Shown: positions 44,099 to 56,710, counted from the stretch's first letter. The stretch is 64,000 nt of DNA from Pseudopyrenochaeta lycopersici (GCA_003313425.1 NHZP01000020.1:372001-436000), one strand, 5' to 3'. Program-made: numbers and translations. The notes: generated by a model from the sequence alone, not told the origin.

Positions 44099-46994
44099 AT
44101 GGGTATTCATGGGTGAGAAGCGCATCGCAAAACCGACGACCAGTTGCTAATGCGCGCAGAATCTACAAGGAGATCGGCCCCGGAAAGCGCATAGCCCTCT
44201 CAAAACTCGCCGTCGAGAAATTCGAGCAAACGGGCAGACCGTTGCGCATTGCCATTGATACGTCCATCTGGCTTTTTCAGATACAAGCCAGCAAAGGTGT
44301 GGATTATAGCGCCCTGCAGACGCTGCCTATCTGTACTGACAGGCTACAGGTGGCACTAATCCGGCTTTGCGCACATTCTACTACCGCCTCCTTCGTTTGA
44401 TTGCGCTCTCTATTCATCCTATCTTCGTTTTTGATGGTCCGAACAAGCCACCCTTCAAGCGCAATAAACGTACAGGACCCAATATCGCATCTATTCCTGA
44501 ATTCCTAGCAAAGCAACTTCTGAAGCAATTTGGGTATCCTATCCATTTGGCGCCAGGCGAGGCAGAGGCAGAATGCGCGTTACTACAAAGAGAAGGCATT
44601 GTTGACGCTGTATTGAGCGAAGATGTTGATACTCTCATGTTTGGAAGCGGAATCACGATTCGAAATTGGTCGCCAGAAAAGACCGGCAAAACGCCAACTC
44701 ATGTAAATGTCTACGATGCAGTCGAGACGAAGAATGGATCCTCAGGTTTGGATCGCGAGGGTATGATCTTGGTCGCTTTGATGAGCGGGGGAGATTATGT
44801 GCCGGAAGGGATCCCTGGATGCGGTCCCAAGACGGCGTGTGAGGCTGCGAAAGCTGGCTTCGGAAGCGATCTGTGTAAAATCCCAAGAAATGATACCAGG
44901 GCGCTGTCTGAGTGGCGGCAGCGACTACAGCACGAGCTTAAGACAAACGAGAGCAAGCTCTTTAAACGGAAACACGGTGCTCTTAAGATCCCAGACGATT
45001 TCCCTCGATTAGACATTCTAGGATACTACACCCATCCGGCCATCTCAAACCAAGCTGGATTGGAAAAATTACGCAGATCGATCCACTGGGACCAAGATCT
45101 TGATTTACCAGGATTACGGGAATTTACTTACGATGCATTCGATTGGGTCAAGCTGGAAGGGGCAAAGCACTTCATTCGCAGCCTTGCGCCTTCTCTACTC
45201 GTACGCCAACTACGTTTGCGAGCTGAACAAGTCCATCGATTTCCTTTATCCAATCTTCAGGCAATACAGGAAGATGAAGCACTCCTCGTTAAGGGTATCC
45301 ATGGGAAAAGACAGCACCCAGTCACTGACAGTAGCACGGAGCTTCGAGTGAGCTTCACACCGATCGAGCTCGTTAAAATCGATCTCAGCAAAGAGGATCC
45401 AGATGATGAGCCTGACATTCCAGCGAGCTCACAACTGGGCGAAGTCGATCTAGACGAAGAATTGCCCTTGGATCTAGAGGACGACGGACCTAGAAAGCGC
45501 GGGCCTACGAAGTTTGATCCTGACAAGGCCGCACGAATATGGGTCCTGGAATCGTTTGTCAAAGCTGGCGTACCTTTAAAAGTCCAAGACTGGGAAGCTG
45601 AGAGACAGACCAAATTAAAACCAAGGCGAGCAGCAATAGTGCAGGAAACTGACGGCACCGCTCCGAGAACAAAGGCGGGTACGAGGCGAACCAAGACGAT
45701 AGCAGATATGCCGCAGGTCCCTATCGAGCGATTTGCCAAAGTTACGAAGCCTGGAGTAAAGTTATCAAGAGCATTGGCGAAGGTGGACGATGACCTCTCA
45801 GCGCTCGCTCTGCCAGCATCGCAGCCACCGTTACGACCCCAGAAGAATGTGATAGACTTGCTGTCTTCGTCCCCTCCCCAACAACGGAGTACAGTATCAA
45901 AACATCAACCAGCACGAGAGAAGTCAATACCTCCAGTATTCGATGATTTGCCGTCAAGTATCACGAAAAGGCGAAGGCGCGCTCCTTTGCAACGCTCACA
46001 AACGCTCCCGGCTGACAAGAGCACTGTTATTGACAGGCCATCTACACCTACACGACTAAATATGATAGAGCCCTTAGAAGTATTAGATTTATCAACACTT
46101 TCTTCGCCTTCGCAATTGTCCGCCAAGAAGGCCAAGGTGCGAAAGACAAAGGGAGCTCCCAGCACTCGAGCGCCTCGAGGAACATCAGTTACTTCTTCCC
46201 CTGGGAAATCGAGACAGACTACCTTGGATACATGGCGAGCGTCTGCCACGCCTACAAAGCAACAGGTGGCTAATACAAGAGCCGATGCAGCATTGATACC
46301 AGCATCATCAAATAATGTCGATACCTTAGACCTGACTCTTACGTCGCCGCAACAACCAGCGATTCTGCAATTAGGGGAACTTCGTACTTCAAATTCGCAA
46401 ATGGTCGCAGCATCACCCACGATACGGCAGCCACTGACTTCGATAACGTCCAATGCTTCAAATCTATTATCGAACTCGAGGTCATTGACATCTTCGAGCT
46501 CGAGTACAATGAAAAGGCAGAATATTGTAACAGAGACAATGCAGACACGCCGCACCTCGCCGCGTCTCAAAAAGACGATCTCTACACCACCAGAGATCGA
46601 TACCCTAGATTTGACCTTAGCACATCCAAAACTAAACAGACGTCCATCTCCCGAGCTCGACACTCTAGACCTGTCAGCGCTCTCACCTGTGCAACCTCCC
46701 TCCCCAGTTTCAGTGCCCACTGCGCCTGATCCTTCTCCAACCATGTCAATCTTTCCATCTGATTGCCGCCGATCACCACGAAACCATCAGTCTACATCAC
46801 CGCCCGCGGTTTGGAAAGCACGAGAGAAAAAGAAGCGAGTGATTATTCTGCGGAAGAGCGTTGCTGGTGCGTGGGACTTTGCAGATGCTGAAAGTCCGCA
46901 AAATGCAGACGGGGACGCAGGGGATCTGGTGCTCAAGGGCAAGGAAAGAAGGAGGTGGAGGGAGAGTGAAGTTGAAGTTTTGGATTTAACTTGA
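44099..46994 (+). CDS. YEN1: Holliday-junction resolvase Yen1/GEN1
   Basis: A nuclear XPG/Rad2-family nuclease that cuts four-way junctions symmetrically late in mitosis or meiosis. Exons 44099-44112 (14 nt), 44160-44296 and 44350-46994 encode 931 residues. The start MGIHGIYKEIGPGKR is formed only by joining the tiny first exon to the second; Gly2 of this family enters the active site. Metal-binding acids are all present: Asp38, Asp79, Glu121, Glu123, Asp142, Asp144 and Asp199 (GGDYVPEGIPGCGPKTA, helix-hairpin-helix). A chromodomain-like region probably follows around 400. The C-terminal half is disordered and Ser/Pro-rich with nuclear-signal-like clusters. It repeats a short VLDL[ST]/TLDL[ST] phrase, with one copy ending the protein. 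That resembles SUMO-interaction motifs, which yeast Yen1 has. Confidence 0.95.
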
Positions 46995-49912
46995 TGTCAC
47001 GCGAGAATTGCATAAGAGGACTTGATTTCATGTTCTTATTTTATGTTGTGTATAACTTGGTCGACTATCACGATGCATATAAAGCGATGGCGCAGAACGA
47101 GATCTTTGTTCATGTCTGATATACTTGCTGGCAAATTGGAGATAGTTTCTTCCCATGCTATACCCTGAACGCGACAATGTACCATGTCCTCCCCATTTGA
47201 ATCTTCGATGCAGCAAACCTGGCAACAACGGGATTAACACATCCCCTGCAACTTAAAAGGCTCCTCAAATGCAGCGCCGGCGTTTGAGCCTTGGCCAGGA
47301 AGAAGGCCCGAGACTTTAAGTCAAATAGGACCAGAAGGGAAGATGAAGATACTCGATTCTGACCAGAAGTTACAGAGGCTTTACAAAGAGAACTTGAAAT
47401 TGTGCGTTTCACTCAGACAGGCTATGAGCACTATCAATTGGTGAGGGCCGCGACAACACGAAATACCGCTCTTTCCAAAGCCACACAGCTGACGACAACC
47501 TCCCAGCATTCCCATATTAGCTGTATTATCGAAAAAAAGCTTGGGTTGCATTGCAGCGGATTTTCATAAAAGCTGTGTATTATGGATTGCAGAAGGCCGA
47601 GTTTGTCGGGGAGGGGGCCGAATCCTGGACAAGTTTGTTCTCTGGAGGAAAAGCAGGGAGAGCCAATGAAAGTTCCGATCCTTGCAAACCAGAATTTGTT
47701 CAAGTCCACTTTAGCCAATTTAGCCCTGAATTTTGCTTCTTAACACGGTTTTGGCGCGTGTACCAAAAAAAAAACGCTCCGAGAAAAGAGGACCAACGAA
47801 AAAAGAGAGCGGGTGATCAACGGACATAGAACTTCGGACTGTTTCTTTTTTTGGGGGTCACGACAAAATGCTCGTACTGGAGATGAGGGTTGTTAATGCC
47901 GAAGTCCTTTGCATCCTTTTAGTAGCTAGACTTGTCCGATCCCTCAGCCTTATGGTACTCTTTTTAGAAGTGAGTGCCTGCCACAACACGCAAGCATGCG
48001 GCTCCGGCCCGCAGCAAGGTATAATCAGGTACCGAGGTGAGCAGCATGAAGATAACCTTGAACGCAATCTCCCAGAGCTTCCATCAGTGGGTTCATGGCT
48101 GTGGCTCGTGGGGCAGCTCATGGCGGCCTGATCTTTCCGATGCGAGTACGTCAAAACAATCGTGTACGGGTCGAATCATCTTTCAGCTTACGGTCGCTTG
48201 GTTTGCCGGCTTCTTTGGTGCCTGGCTTAATGCCGTGTAAAAGGAGTTCGGAGCAGGCTTCCTAGAATGGGAGATCGGCTTCGCACGACGTGTACTTTGA
48301 CCATGACGTTGTGTTCAGAGCGTAGCCACTACGCCGCAGAGAAATTGGTTGGCTCACTTCACGCGTATGCTGACAGTGTGGGTGGTCTCCTTCTTGTAGT
48401 GGGCGCGGTTTCACGTCATGCAAGAGCTTTAGTCATGGATAATCGAAAGATTTGCACAGTGGCTTTAACAGCCATGTTTCCTGTTCGGGCCGGAGTGTCA
48501 TGCTCCGTCTGAAAATAGCAGCAGTGCTGTCCAGCGATGGTACCCCAGATGAAGGTCTTGGGGGCTCGCCAAGTAGATCTTACAAGGAAACGGTGGATTT
48601 TGAGCTCGTAGTAATGGCCGATCATATGGAAAGCGATCATAAGCAGCGCGATCGGTTGACGGCATGGAATCTGCACAACTCCTTGGCTTATTTCTCGCTG
48701 GGAAGAAAGATGACGACTTGCGAGGACACGTGATGCAGTAAAGTGTGGTTCACAATGGGATTGTAGCAAGGACTGGCCAGCTTTGGCAACCACGCACTGC
48801 GATGCTTCGGACTTGCAGAAGCGTGGGCAGCAGCAGCAGCAGCAGCAGCAGCAGCGGCGCCGATAGACTGCAGCTCTCAAACCTTACACTACAGCCCATC
48901 TTCCAAAGCGCACAGTCTGCCGTCTGGTGTTACGAAAACCATTAATCGCAGGCATGCACTGAGACATGTGGGTGGCCAATGACGGGCTGGCCATGTCTCT
49001 TCCCACCACGACGGATCTGTCGCAGTGGGGTGATAGTTGGGCCTAGCTCGGTACATGATGCAAGAGGGAGCTCTAGATGCTCTTTACGCGTTAAATGCAG
49101 ACGACGAGCACGTCGATGCGGCTCTTCTCAGATAGACAAAGGGCCGGATTGATGGGCCGTTTGGTCTTTCAGGACGGGCTGCAGCAGAGAAAGAGTGTGT
49201 CAAGGGCGGGCGCATGGCAGGAGACATAGGGCTAGTTTGGGTACCGGATTGTGTTATTCAGAAGAGACATCTCGAAGGTTTCCAGGTTCGGGTAAGAGTG
49301 GGCGTAGACGCGTCGTGAGCGAAGCTGAGCGGTGGGCGAGCAGAATGGCTAGCGCGGTTTCACGTTGGCAACCCCTGAGGTAGGCTGGAGCCCTGCGCCA
49401 TCGCGTCCATGGCGGCGATCGGGTCAGGAACAGGTGTCGTTTTGTTGGTAGTGGGCTGGCGCGGATTACAGCGACGCAAGGTTGGAGGCATCGCGAGCGA
49501 CTCGGTAGCAGCGGGCAGTGGGGAGGGGAGCTGGCGGCGCATAAAATCTCCGTGCTACAGGTAGAGGTTGTGAAGCCTTGCGCGGCAGAGGATGACAGCG
49601 TTCATGGCCATGCATGCCTGCACGCCAAGGCTCCCATCGACCTTGGACTCTTCTTGAAACCCTTGAAACAGTCCATGGGTGTTGCGCTTCTAAACAAGAG
49701 CCATCCGCCTCCGCCCGGGAGATTAGACGATCAATGTCGTCCTGACGGCCTAAGATCCGAGCTTGCACCCATCCACCGATTGAACAAAAGCGCGGTGCCT
49801 TGCTCGACCTCCCTTTCATTGCGACAACAGCACGCCTCTCGCTCGCCCGCCCCGGCCCGTACACGCCCAGCTCCCGGCATGATAGTCGCTGCCACGCGCG
49901 ACTCTGGATAAC
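46995..49912. other. Long gene-free region upstream of the C2H2 gene
   Basis: 2.9 kb with no supported gene on either strand. It contains the YEN1 3' UTR, a run of ten A (47766-47775), a (GCA)10 repeat at 48827-48856 and a C-rich leader before 49913. Length and leader composition fit a long promoter or 5' UTR of the downstream regulator. Confidence 0.45.
48827..48856 (+). repeat. (GCA)10 trinucleotide microsatellite
   Basis: Ten uninterrupted GCA units followed by two GCG. It lies outside any supported gene, in the upstream region of the C2H2 regulator. Confidence 0.9.
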
Positions 49913-51874
49913 ATGGACGCCGACGAGCCTCAGCTCTACCCGTACAGCACGCCCCAGCAGAGCAGCACCTTCAAGCGCCCGCGCCGCAGCCTGCAGTCGA
50001 CGCCCTTGACCAGCGTCACCGAGCGCGTCTCGTCGTCGCCCCGGCACTCGGCCCAGGGCCTCTTCGCTCCCCAGGTCATCGACCACATCAACGCCCTGAA
50101 GCACCTCGACGACCAGCAGATCCTGCTGCTGCTGCAGGCCGCCCGCAATGGAGGTCAGTCCCCCCGCTTCCCTGCCGCCGCGCCTGCTCACCCCGACCCA
50201 GACGGCATGCGCCTCGCGCCCGCCGACCGCTCGTCCATGTCCACCATTGGCAGCCGCGCCTCGTCGTACCTGAGCGTGCCCTCCAGCCGAGTCCCCAGCA
50301 TCATGTCCGACCCGCGCTCCTCCATCGCCTCCACCGACTCGTCCTTTACCCACTACAGCGCCGCCTCGTCGCGTCTGTCCACCGCCTCGTCGCGCCTCTC
50401 CACCATCTCCACCGCCTCCACCCCCGCCCCCAAGAACTTTGCCTGCACCTTCTGCGAGAAGGCGCTCAAATCGAAGCCATACTGGAAGTCGCACGAGGAG
50501 GAATTCCACGAGCAACGCCTCACCTGGCGCTGTCCAGACTGCGAGCAGATCTTCCACGCTGGGAAGCGCTTCCGCGAGCACCACACCAAGCTACACGTAC
50601 GACTCTTGTTTCTACACCGCGTTTTTTTTTGACCGTTGCACGCTAACAATTGACAGGGCTGCGAACACTGCAAACAACCCAGGGAGAGCGGGCAGCCAAC
50701 GAGCAGGAAAGCCTCGCCATGCGTCAAGAAGTACGAAATTGTCATGCACGACAAGGACGCCTGGGGCTGCGGCTTCTGTGCCTGTCTGCTGACCACCTGG
50801 GAGGAGCGATGCGAGCACATTGCCTCGCACTTTGAGGAGAAGAGCAGCACAAAATGGAACTTCACCAACGTGGTCCTCGGCCTGTTAAAGCAAACCGAAG
50901 TGGCGCATGCTTGGAACCAGATGATGTTGCAGCGACACGGAGAGGAACAGAACTGGCCGACACTAGCGTGGGAGTCCAAAAAGTGCAACCGCCTTCGATA
51001 CAAGCTGGAAACGAAATGGGATACTAGAGTATTCGACATTGAGAAATTAGTACAGGACACCTACGACATGGCCGAAATCGAAGCAAAGGACCTTGTCGAA
51101 ACCACCCTCGAGACAACGCCCGATATTTCCGAGCCTACCGATTCCAGCCAAGGCGAGGTTGTCGAGTTCAAGTTGGAAACATCCGACTACGGCGCCGACC
51201 AAAGGCTTCACAGCTCTCACGGCCTGCCACCCGAGCACACAATGATGGACGTAGACTCAGTAGAGGCCTCGCAACCCATGCACCACCAAGCATTGCAGCA
51301 GACACAATGGCCTGTCAGTACGGACATGTCGCAGACCAACATGAATGCGGCGGTTGGCATGGGCACTTTTGGAGGCTTCGACACCACCATGACCATGTCG
51401 ACAGACTTTTCCCAGCCTGTAGCTCCAGGCTTCCAACAACAGCAGACTTGGCCAAATTCAGGCTTTGTATCCACACCCGACCTCATCAACTTCCAGCAGC
51501 CCACGACATACTTAAACTACGACCAACCCAAGGAAGTTGTTCCTGTACCCAGTTCCCAATACGCCAACTTCCCGCAATACACTCCAAGACAGAGTCTCCC
51601 ACCTAACTTTCTACAACAGCAACAACAACCACAACAACACCAGAGCACCCCGACCTCCCGGAGGTACGTGCCAAAGCTGATCAACATATCAAGTTCGAGT
51701 CATCGCGCGTCACAACAGGAGCAACCGCCACCGCCACCTCCCAAGGACGACCACCAGCAGAACCGCTTCTCGCGAATGATCATGCGACGGCGTCCGAGCA
51801 ACATATCACAACATAGCCTCGTTTCACAGCGAGACATGGGCGGTACCTGGAACGACGAGCTCAATTGGGGCTAA
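49913..51874 (+). CDS. C2H2 zinc-finger transcription factor
   Basis: Probable sequence-specific nuclear regulator; the target is unknown. Exons 49913-50596 and 50657-51874 encode 633 residues. The N-terminal 175 residues are Ser-rich with repeated SRLSTASS-type phrases. Two fingers are complete: Cys178, Cys181, His194, His199 and Cys207, Cys210, His223, His228, each C-x2-C-x12-H-x4-H. The intron falls exactly after His228. A further Cys/His cluster follows (GCEHCK, then WGCGFCACLLTTWEERCEHIASH), which may be a third, degenerate finger. The second half has Gln-, Met- and Pro-rich activation-like sequence with Q and P runs. It resembles fungal C2H2 proteins with a conserved region around WNFTNVVLGLLKQTEVAHAW, but I cannot name an orthologue. 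Confidence 0.9.
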
Positions 51875-52861
51875 GGCCATTGTTTCATTATCCTCACAGC
51901 CGGCTGGTTCCGCAACGCACATCAACAACACTCTCCTTTACACAAACAAAACCAAAACTCACTGAAAAAGTGACTCCGAACCTCGCCTCATCTCAGGTAT
52001 ACCTGGACGGCTTCGCACACTTTTCCAATGCCAACCGCACAATGCAAACGTTTGCAAAGTACTCCAGGGGTCCTCACAAGTCGAGCTACACGTCACCTCA
52101 ACGGAGCCTATATACACGTTCTTTTCCTTGCGTACACTGAAACTTCTAGCGGGTGGTTGATGGGAAGAGATTATACCCATGACGCAGCGTTGTATACGGT
52201 TGATTTCACCGATCTATAGTGTTTTTGAACACCCTAATACCCCCCTTTTTCATCGCACTGCTACCATGAGTTGACGGCATGTTTCGATGCAATTGACGTA
52301 ATGACGCTGGACGGCTGATTTGCGCGAATACCATAGATAGAGATTGAAGAACTTGGACGTTTTCTGTTAAATGCAATCCACCCCTCCCAAAACATGCATT
52401 TCCTTTTTCGTGTAGTCACGGACAGTTGAGCTAAAAGTAGACGCACCTGTCAGTAGCCGTTCGAACCATGATCTGCACCCGCGGAGGGGCGTTTCCGGGA
52501 GCGCTAGAACATTTTGACAGTTCGAAGGCGTTCCCCGCGCTCTGCTGCCTTGCGTCATCCATCAGACCTCGCTTCTGATTATAAAGCTCGTTCTGTGCGT
52601 CCCCTAAGGCAGGACGTAAGGCCTGCTTTGGAATCGTGCATGCTTGGGTGTTCTGGACTTTGGGGAACGCCAACGTCAGCCCTGCCACAGGTATAAATTC
52701 GGCATTACCCAAGACTCGACGCCATACCATTCGGGCAAGATTTGCTTTTACGAAATTCTTCGCAAATTTATAGAAAGAGAAGGAGACTAGGTTGGCTATC
52801 TTTTGGAGTATCACAGATTTGCATTCCGCTCGAGTTCGACTGGTAAACACGATACAATCCG
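51875..52861. other. Intergenic, C2H2 3' flank and MOSC gene promoter
   Basis: 987 bases. No supported gene; short frames on both strands lack family features. Confidence 0.45.
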
Positions 52862-53975
52862 ATGGCGATTTCAAACCCCACACAGGGAGCAGTCATACTC
52901 TCGGCTTTCTTTCTCCCGATTCTTACGTATCTCTTCTTCACGCGAAATCAGCAACGGAAAGGAACAGCTGGACCGCTCCCATCGCCAACTGAGATTACAG
53001 CGCTCTTCATACATCCGATCAAATCGTGCCATGGCCTCTCCGTGCAATCAGCCAAGCTCCTACCCACGGGGCTCGATCTCGGTACGTCACACCCTTTACA
53101 TACGGGACGAGGTTACTGACAATGATCCAGATCGCCAATGGATGTGGGTGACATACCCTGAATACGAATTCCTCACGATTCGCCAAAACTCAAAGATGAC
53201 TCTCATCCGGCCTTCGTACGATGCAAAGACAGACACACTCACTGTCACTGCACCAGCACCAAACTCTATCGATGAGAAACTCGAATTCTCTATCCCAGCC
53301 CACCCTTCGCAAGACTGGCTGGCGAAGAATACGCAAAGTCACGAGGCGAAAATCTGGAACCAGTGGACGCCGTCGAGAGTATATTCTACGGATCTGACTG
53401 CACCATTCAACAAGTTCTTCGGCAGGGACGTCCGACTCGTGTACAAGCCGCCCCAGTCGGACAAGCCGCGAGAACTGCGTTCCAACGGCGCAAAGGAGGT
53501 CCTAGGCCGTGAAGGTTCTACCTGTTTCCCCGACCTGATGCCGCTCCTCGTCGGCAACCAAAGCAGCATCAATGAACTGAACACGCGCCTCCAAGCTGCA
53601 GAAAACCTATCCATCCCCGTCACCCGGTTCCGGCCCAACATCCTCGTCCAAGGCGACGCCAGCGCGCCCTGGGACGAAGACCGCTGGAAGACACTCCGCA
53701 TCACGTCTACGCTCGGCACGAAGCCTATCACGCTGGATATCACGCAGCGCTGTGCTCGGTGCCATGTCCCGAATGTGGACACGGAGACGGGGGAAGAGCA
53801 CAAGAGGCAGCCCTGGGATACGCTGATGAAATACAGGCGGATTGATGAGGGGATCAAGTTCAAGCCTTGCTATGGCATGTTGTGTGTTCCCCGGGAGACG
53901 GGCGAGTTGAAGGTCGGCATGAAGTTTGAGGTCACCGAGGTTACGGATAAGCATCGGTATATTGGTGGTTTCTGA
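52862..53975 (+). CDS. MOSC-domain molybdenum protein, mARC-like
   Basis: Probable membrane-anchored molybdenum-cofactor enzyme related to the mitochondrial amidoxime-reducing component, which reduces N-hydroxylated compounds. Exons 52862-53081 and 53131-53975 encode 354 residues. A single N-terminal membrane segment (GAVILSAFFLPILTYLFF) is followed by the MOSC N-terminal barrel beginning ITALFIHPIKSCHGLSV. The MOSC domain (about 180-350) has GREGSTCFPDLMPLLVG, VTRFRPNILVQG and RCARCHVPNVDTETGE. The last corresponds to the Cys-x-x-Cys segment that holds the Mo-ligating Cys in mARC. The 49-nt intron joins GLD-L to DRQWMWVTY. No NifS-like domain is present, so it is not a cofactor sulfurase. 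Confidence 0.9.
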
Positions 53976-54209
53976 GGTGGTGCTTGGTGAAGGTTGGCAT
54001 TGGGACTGAGTGAGGTAGAATGAAGGAAGTGAAGTAGTGTATTGCATATCATCGCACTTTGATAAGCAGTGTTGCGTAAGGGGCTTGATAGGGCTTTTGA
54101 AGGAGAGGGCACGCAAAATACATGCCCGAATCTAGGAAACAAAGCTCAATGTCGTTGATATTCATTTCACATGTGATTGAAACTATTCATTATTTTACAT
54201 GGCAGCGCT
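53976..54209. other. Convergent 3' flanks of the MOSC and GH43 genes
   Basis: 234 bases between two stop codons; nothing else seen. Confidence 0.5.
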
Positions 54210-55190
54210 CTAAATCTTTGGTTGAGCGTCTGCCAGCTTAATCTTGCCTTGGTCATCATACACAATCTCCCTAATCTTGACACACCGCAGATGGTTCACG
54301 CCCTTGGACAGGGAAGAATCGTGGTAGAACAGGTACCACTTGCCCTTGAACTCTGCAATCGAGTGATGCGTCGTCCAGCCAATGACAGGCTCGAGTATCC
54401 GGCCGCCGTATGTGAAGGGGCCTAATGGGCTGTCGCCAATGGCGTAGCACAGGAAGTGCGTGTCGCCGGTTGAGTAGGAGAAGTAGTACTTGCCGTTGTA
54501 CTTGTGGACCCATGCTGCTTCGAAGAAGCGTCTATCGTGGTCGGAAGCCTTGATGGGCGCGCCGGCCTCGTCGAGGATGACGACGTCTTTGACGTCGGTG
54601 GTGAAGGATGTCATGTCGTCGCTGAGCTTTGCGACCTTTGCGGTCAGCGCATCGCCCTCAGTCGCCTCCATGTTTGTGTAATGGTCCCGGTTGAATTTGC
54701 CCTCGGTCCAGCACTGCAGCTGCCCACCCCAGATGCCGCCAAAGTAGAGGTACGCGGCTCCATCGTCATCGACAAAGCTTGCAGGGTCAATGCTGAAGCT
54801 GCCCTTTATTGGCTCCGGCTCTGGCTTGAATGGTCCTTCAGGCTTATCTCCTACGGCAACACCGACTCTGAAGATCCCCTCTTTGTCTCTCGCCGGGAAA
54901 AAGAGGTAGTATTTGCCGTTCTTGCTAGCCGCGTCGGGTGCCCACAGTTGTTTTGAGACCCATGGAATATCTTCTTGCTTAAGAACTACACCGTGGTCTG
55001 TTACGGGGCCACCAACTTCTTCCATGCTAAAGACATGGTAATCATTCATGTCATATTGGTCGCCATTATCGTTGTCCTGGATATCTGTCTCGCGATCGTG
55101 CGAGGGGTAAATGTAAAGCTTGCCATTGAAGACGTGGGCCGAGGGGTCCGCAGTGAAGACATGGGTGACGATGGGATCCTTGTCGGCCAT
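54210..55190 (-). CDS. Intracellular GH43-family glycosidase
   Basis: A five-bladed beta-propeller hydrolase, probably acting on arabino- or xylo-oligosaccharides. A single exon gives 326 residues. The three expected acids are in place: Asp in FTADPSAHVFNGKLYIY near residue 15, Asp in SIDPASFVDDDGAAYLYFGG near 135 and Glu in FFEAAWVHKYNGKYYFSYS near 225. The WAPDAASKNGKYYLFF blade motif is also present. There is no signal peptide; the protein starts MADKDPIVTHVF, so it is likely cytosolic and may cleave imported oligosaccharides. The gene has no intron and its closest-looking relatives in my memory include bacterial proteins. That hints at ancient transfer but is not shown here. Confidence 0.9.
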   Translation of the reverse strand: MADKDPIVTHVFTADPSAHVFNGKLYIYPSHDRETDIQDNDNGDQYDMNDYHVFSMEEVGGPVTDHGVVLKQEDIPWVSKQLWAPDAASKNGKYYLFFPARDKEGIFRVGVAVGDKPEGPFKPEPEPIKGSFSIDPASFVDDDGAAYLYFGGIWGGQLQCWTEGKFNRDHYTNMEATEGDALTAKVAKLSDDMTSFTTDVKDVVILDEAGAPIKASDHDRRFFEAAWVHKYNGKYYFSYSTGDTHFLCYAIGDSPLGPFTYGGRILEPVIGWTTHHSIAEFKGKWYLFYHDSSLSKGVNHLRCVKIREIVYDDQGKIKLADAQPKI

Positions 55191-56710
55191 GGTGTGTATG
55201 TTTCAGCGGTTGATGATTTGGCTGTCAATTTGCAGGCGAGACGCGTGTGTACAGGTATATGTAGGCTCCGCCATTGCTTTAAGGATGGAGGGGTATTGCC
55301 CCACGACGCGGAAGAGCTGCCCTATTTAACCGCCGGGACGGCTATCCTGGAGCCAAGGTCCTTTCTGCTGGATCCAAGACGGTCATAGTCCTGTTGAAAT
55401 ACGGCGTAAAATGGATCAGTGGAGTGTACGACCATGACGGCAGAGTTGGAGAAAGATGGATGGCCTTTTAGCCGGCAATTCTTCCGGTGCAGCAACATAC
55501 TATTACGCGAATATGCCGCGGACTGGCGGACTTCGGTTCACGGCGCTAACAAGCGCTGGACAAGTAGGACCAGGTTACTGGGCTTTTGGAGGCTTGTCGA
55601 TTGTAGGTGGCAATGATTCGGGCCGCTGAGCAGCATCACGTTTGTATGTGCCTGGAGCGACCTGGCAGCCTGATGCAGATCTTGCTAGCTCTGGCATGAC
55701 ATCTCTAATGACTTCACAGTTGCAAGACTATGATGGTGCAATGGTGACATTAGGAGGAGCGATTCGCATCAATTATTAACCACGTCACTTAGGGATCGAG
55801 TTCAGCACGTGGGTGGGCACAATGATTCCCTGAGCTTGCGGGCATTTGTCAACTACACGAAAGTCTTCCTAGGTGTGATTAGATGCTGCTGCTTCGTCGA
55901 TGAAATCTTCGTGTAGAATAGGTAGGTAAATGGCTGCTACATAAGCCATGATCCTATCTTAGACTCCATGTTCCGAGAGATACCCTCAAACTAGAGGAGA
56001 GCCGGTGTTTTCGGGATAGTTGAAAATGAATCAAGCCCTTTCAATGATCTTGCTGATCTGTTTCGTGATCATGTCACCTTGATTCGTTAAGGCTCAACAT
56101 TATCGTTCTGAGAGGCATTGCTATTTGAGTGTATTTTGCATCACCAAATACAACATCGGTATAAGAAACTCCCAGGGTAAGTGAATGCCAAGTTTTTGGA
56201 GCAATTTGTCACTGCGATTGCATTGCTGCTTGCATGACCAGCATGTCAAGATAGGACTAAAATGTTGCCAAAGTGGCTTGGAATGGCATTCAAGAAGGCG
56301 AAGTACTTGGGACGTATTCAGGGCATAAGTCGGTCGGGGATATCCAGGACTAAGTGGTGGTTGACATGTATCTGAGGGTGAAGTCGAAAGCGTGCATAGA
56401 TGAGTTGAAAAGGGAATGGCGTCACCCATGTGGTCGGTGCGCAAACGCGTCGCGACTTCAGTCGCGTAGAGCTTGGACGGTTTTAGTCCCCGCCTCGAGC
56501 ATTTGCAATTGAACATCTCCACCACTTCCACAATTAGCGTTCCCATTCTTTTCTCCTACCATTTCCTGGCTTGACATTAGTTTGAGAACGTCTCAGCTTC
56601 ATTCATCACCCAAACCCACGAGTGATTCCTATTACAACAATTCTACTGCAGAAGTACCATCTACTGCTGCTACGCGAAGAATATCATATCAGCCAAAAGT
56701 CCATATCAGT
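55191..56710. promoter_or_regulatory. Divergent promoter region, GH43 and MRC1
   Basis: 1.5 kb between divergent start codons. No supported gene. An MluI-like ACGCGTCGCGA stretch near 56445-56460, about 250 bases before the MRC1 ATG, could be an MBF-type G1/S element; that is inference. Confidence 0.4.

Noticed and set aside
45905..46744. 279-residue minus-strand frame
   Set aside because: Antisense reading of the low-complexity YEN1 tail; repeats in the sense strand create it.
49466..50584. 372-residue Gly/Arg-rich minus-strand frame
   Set aside because: Antisense of the C2H2 gene's first exon, caused by its high GC and Ser codon bias.
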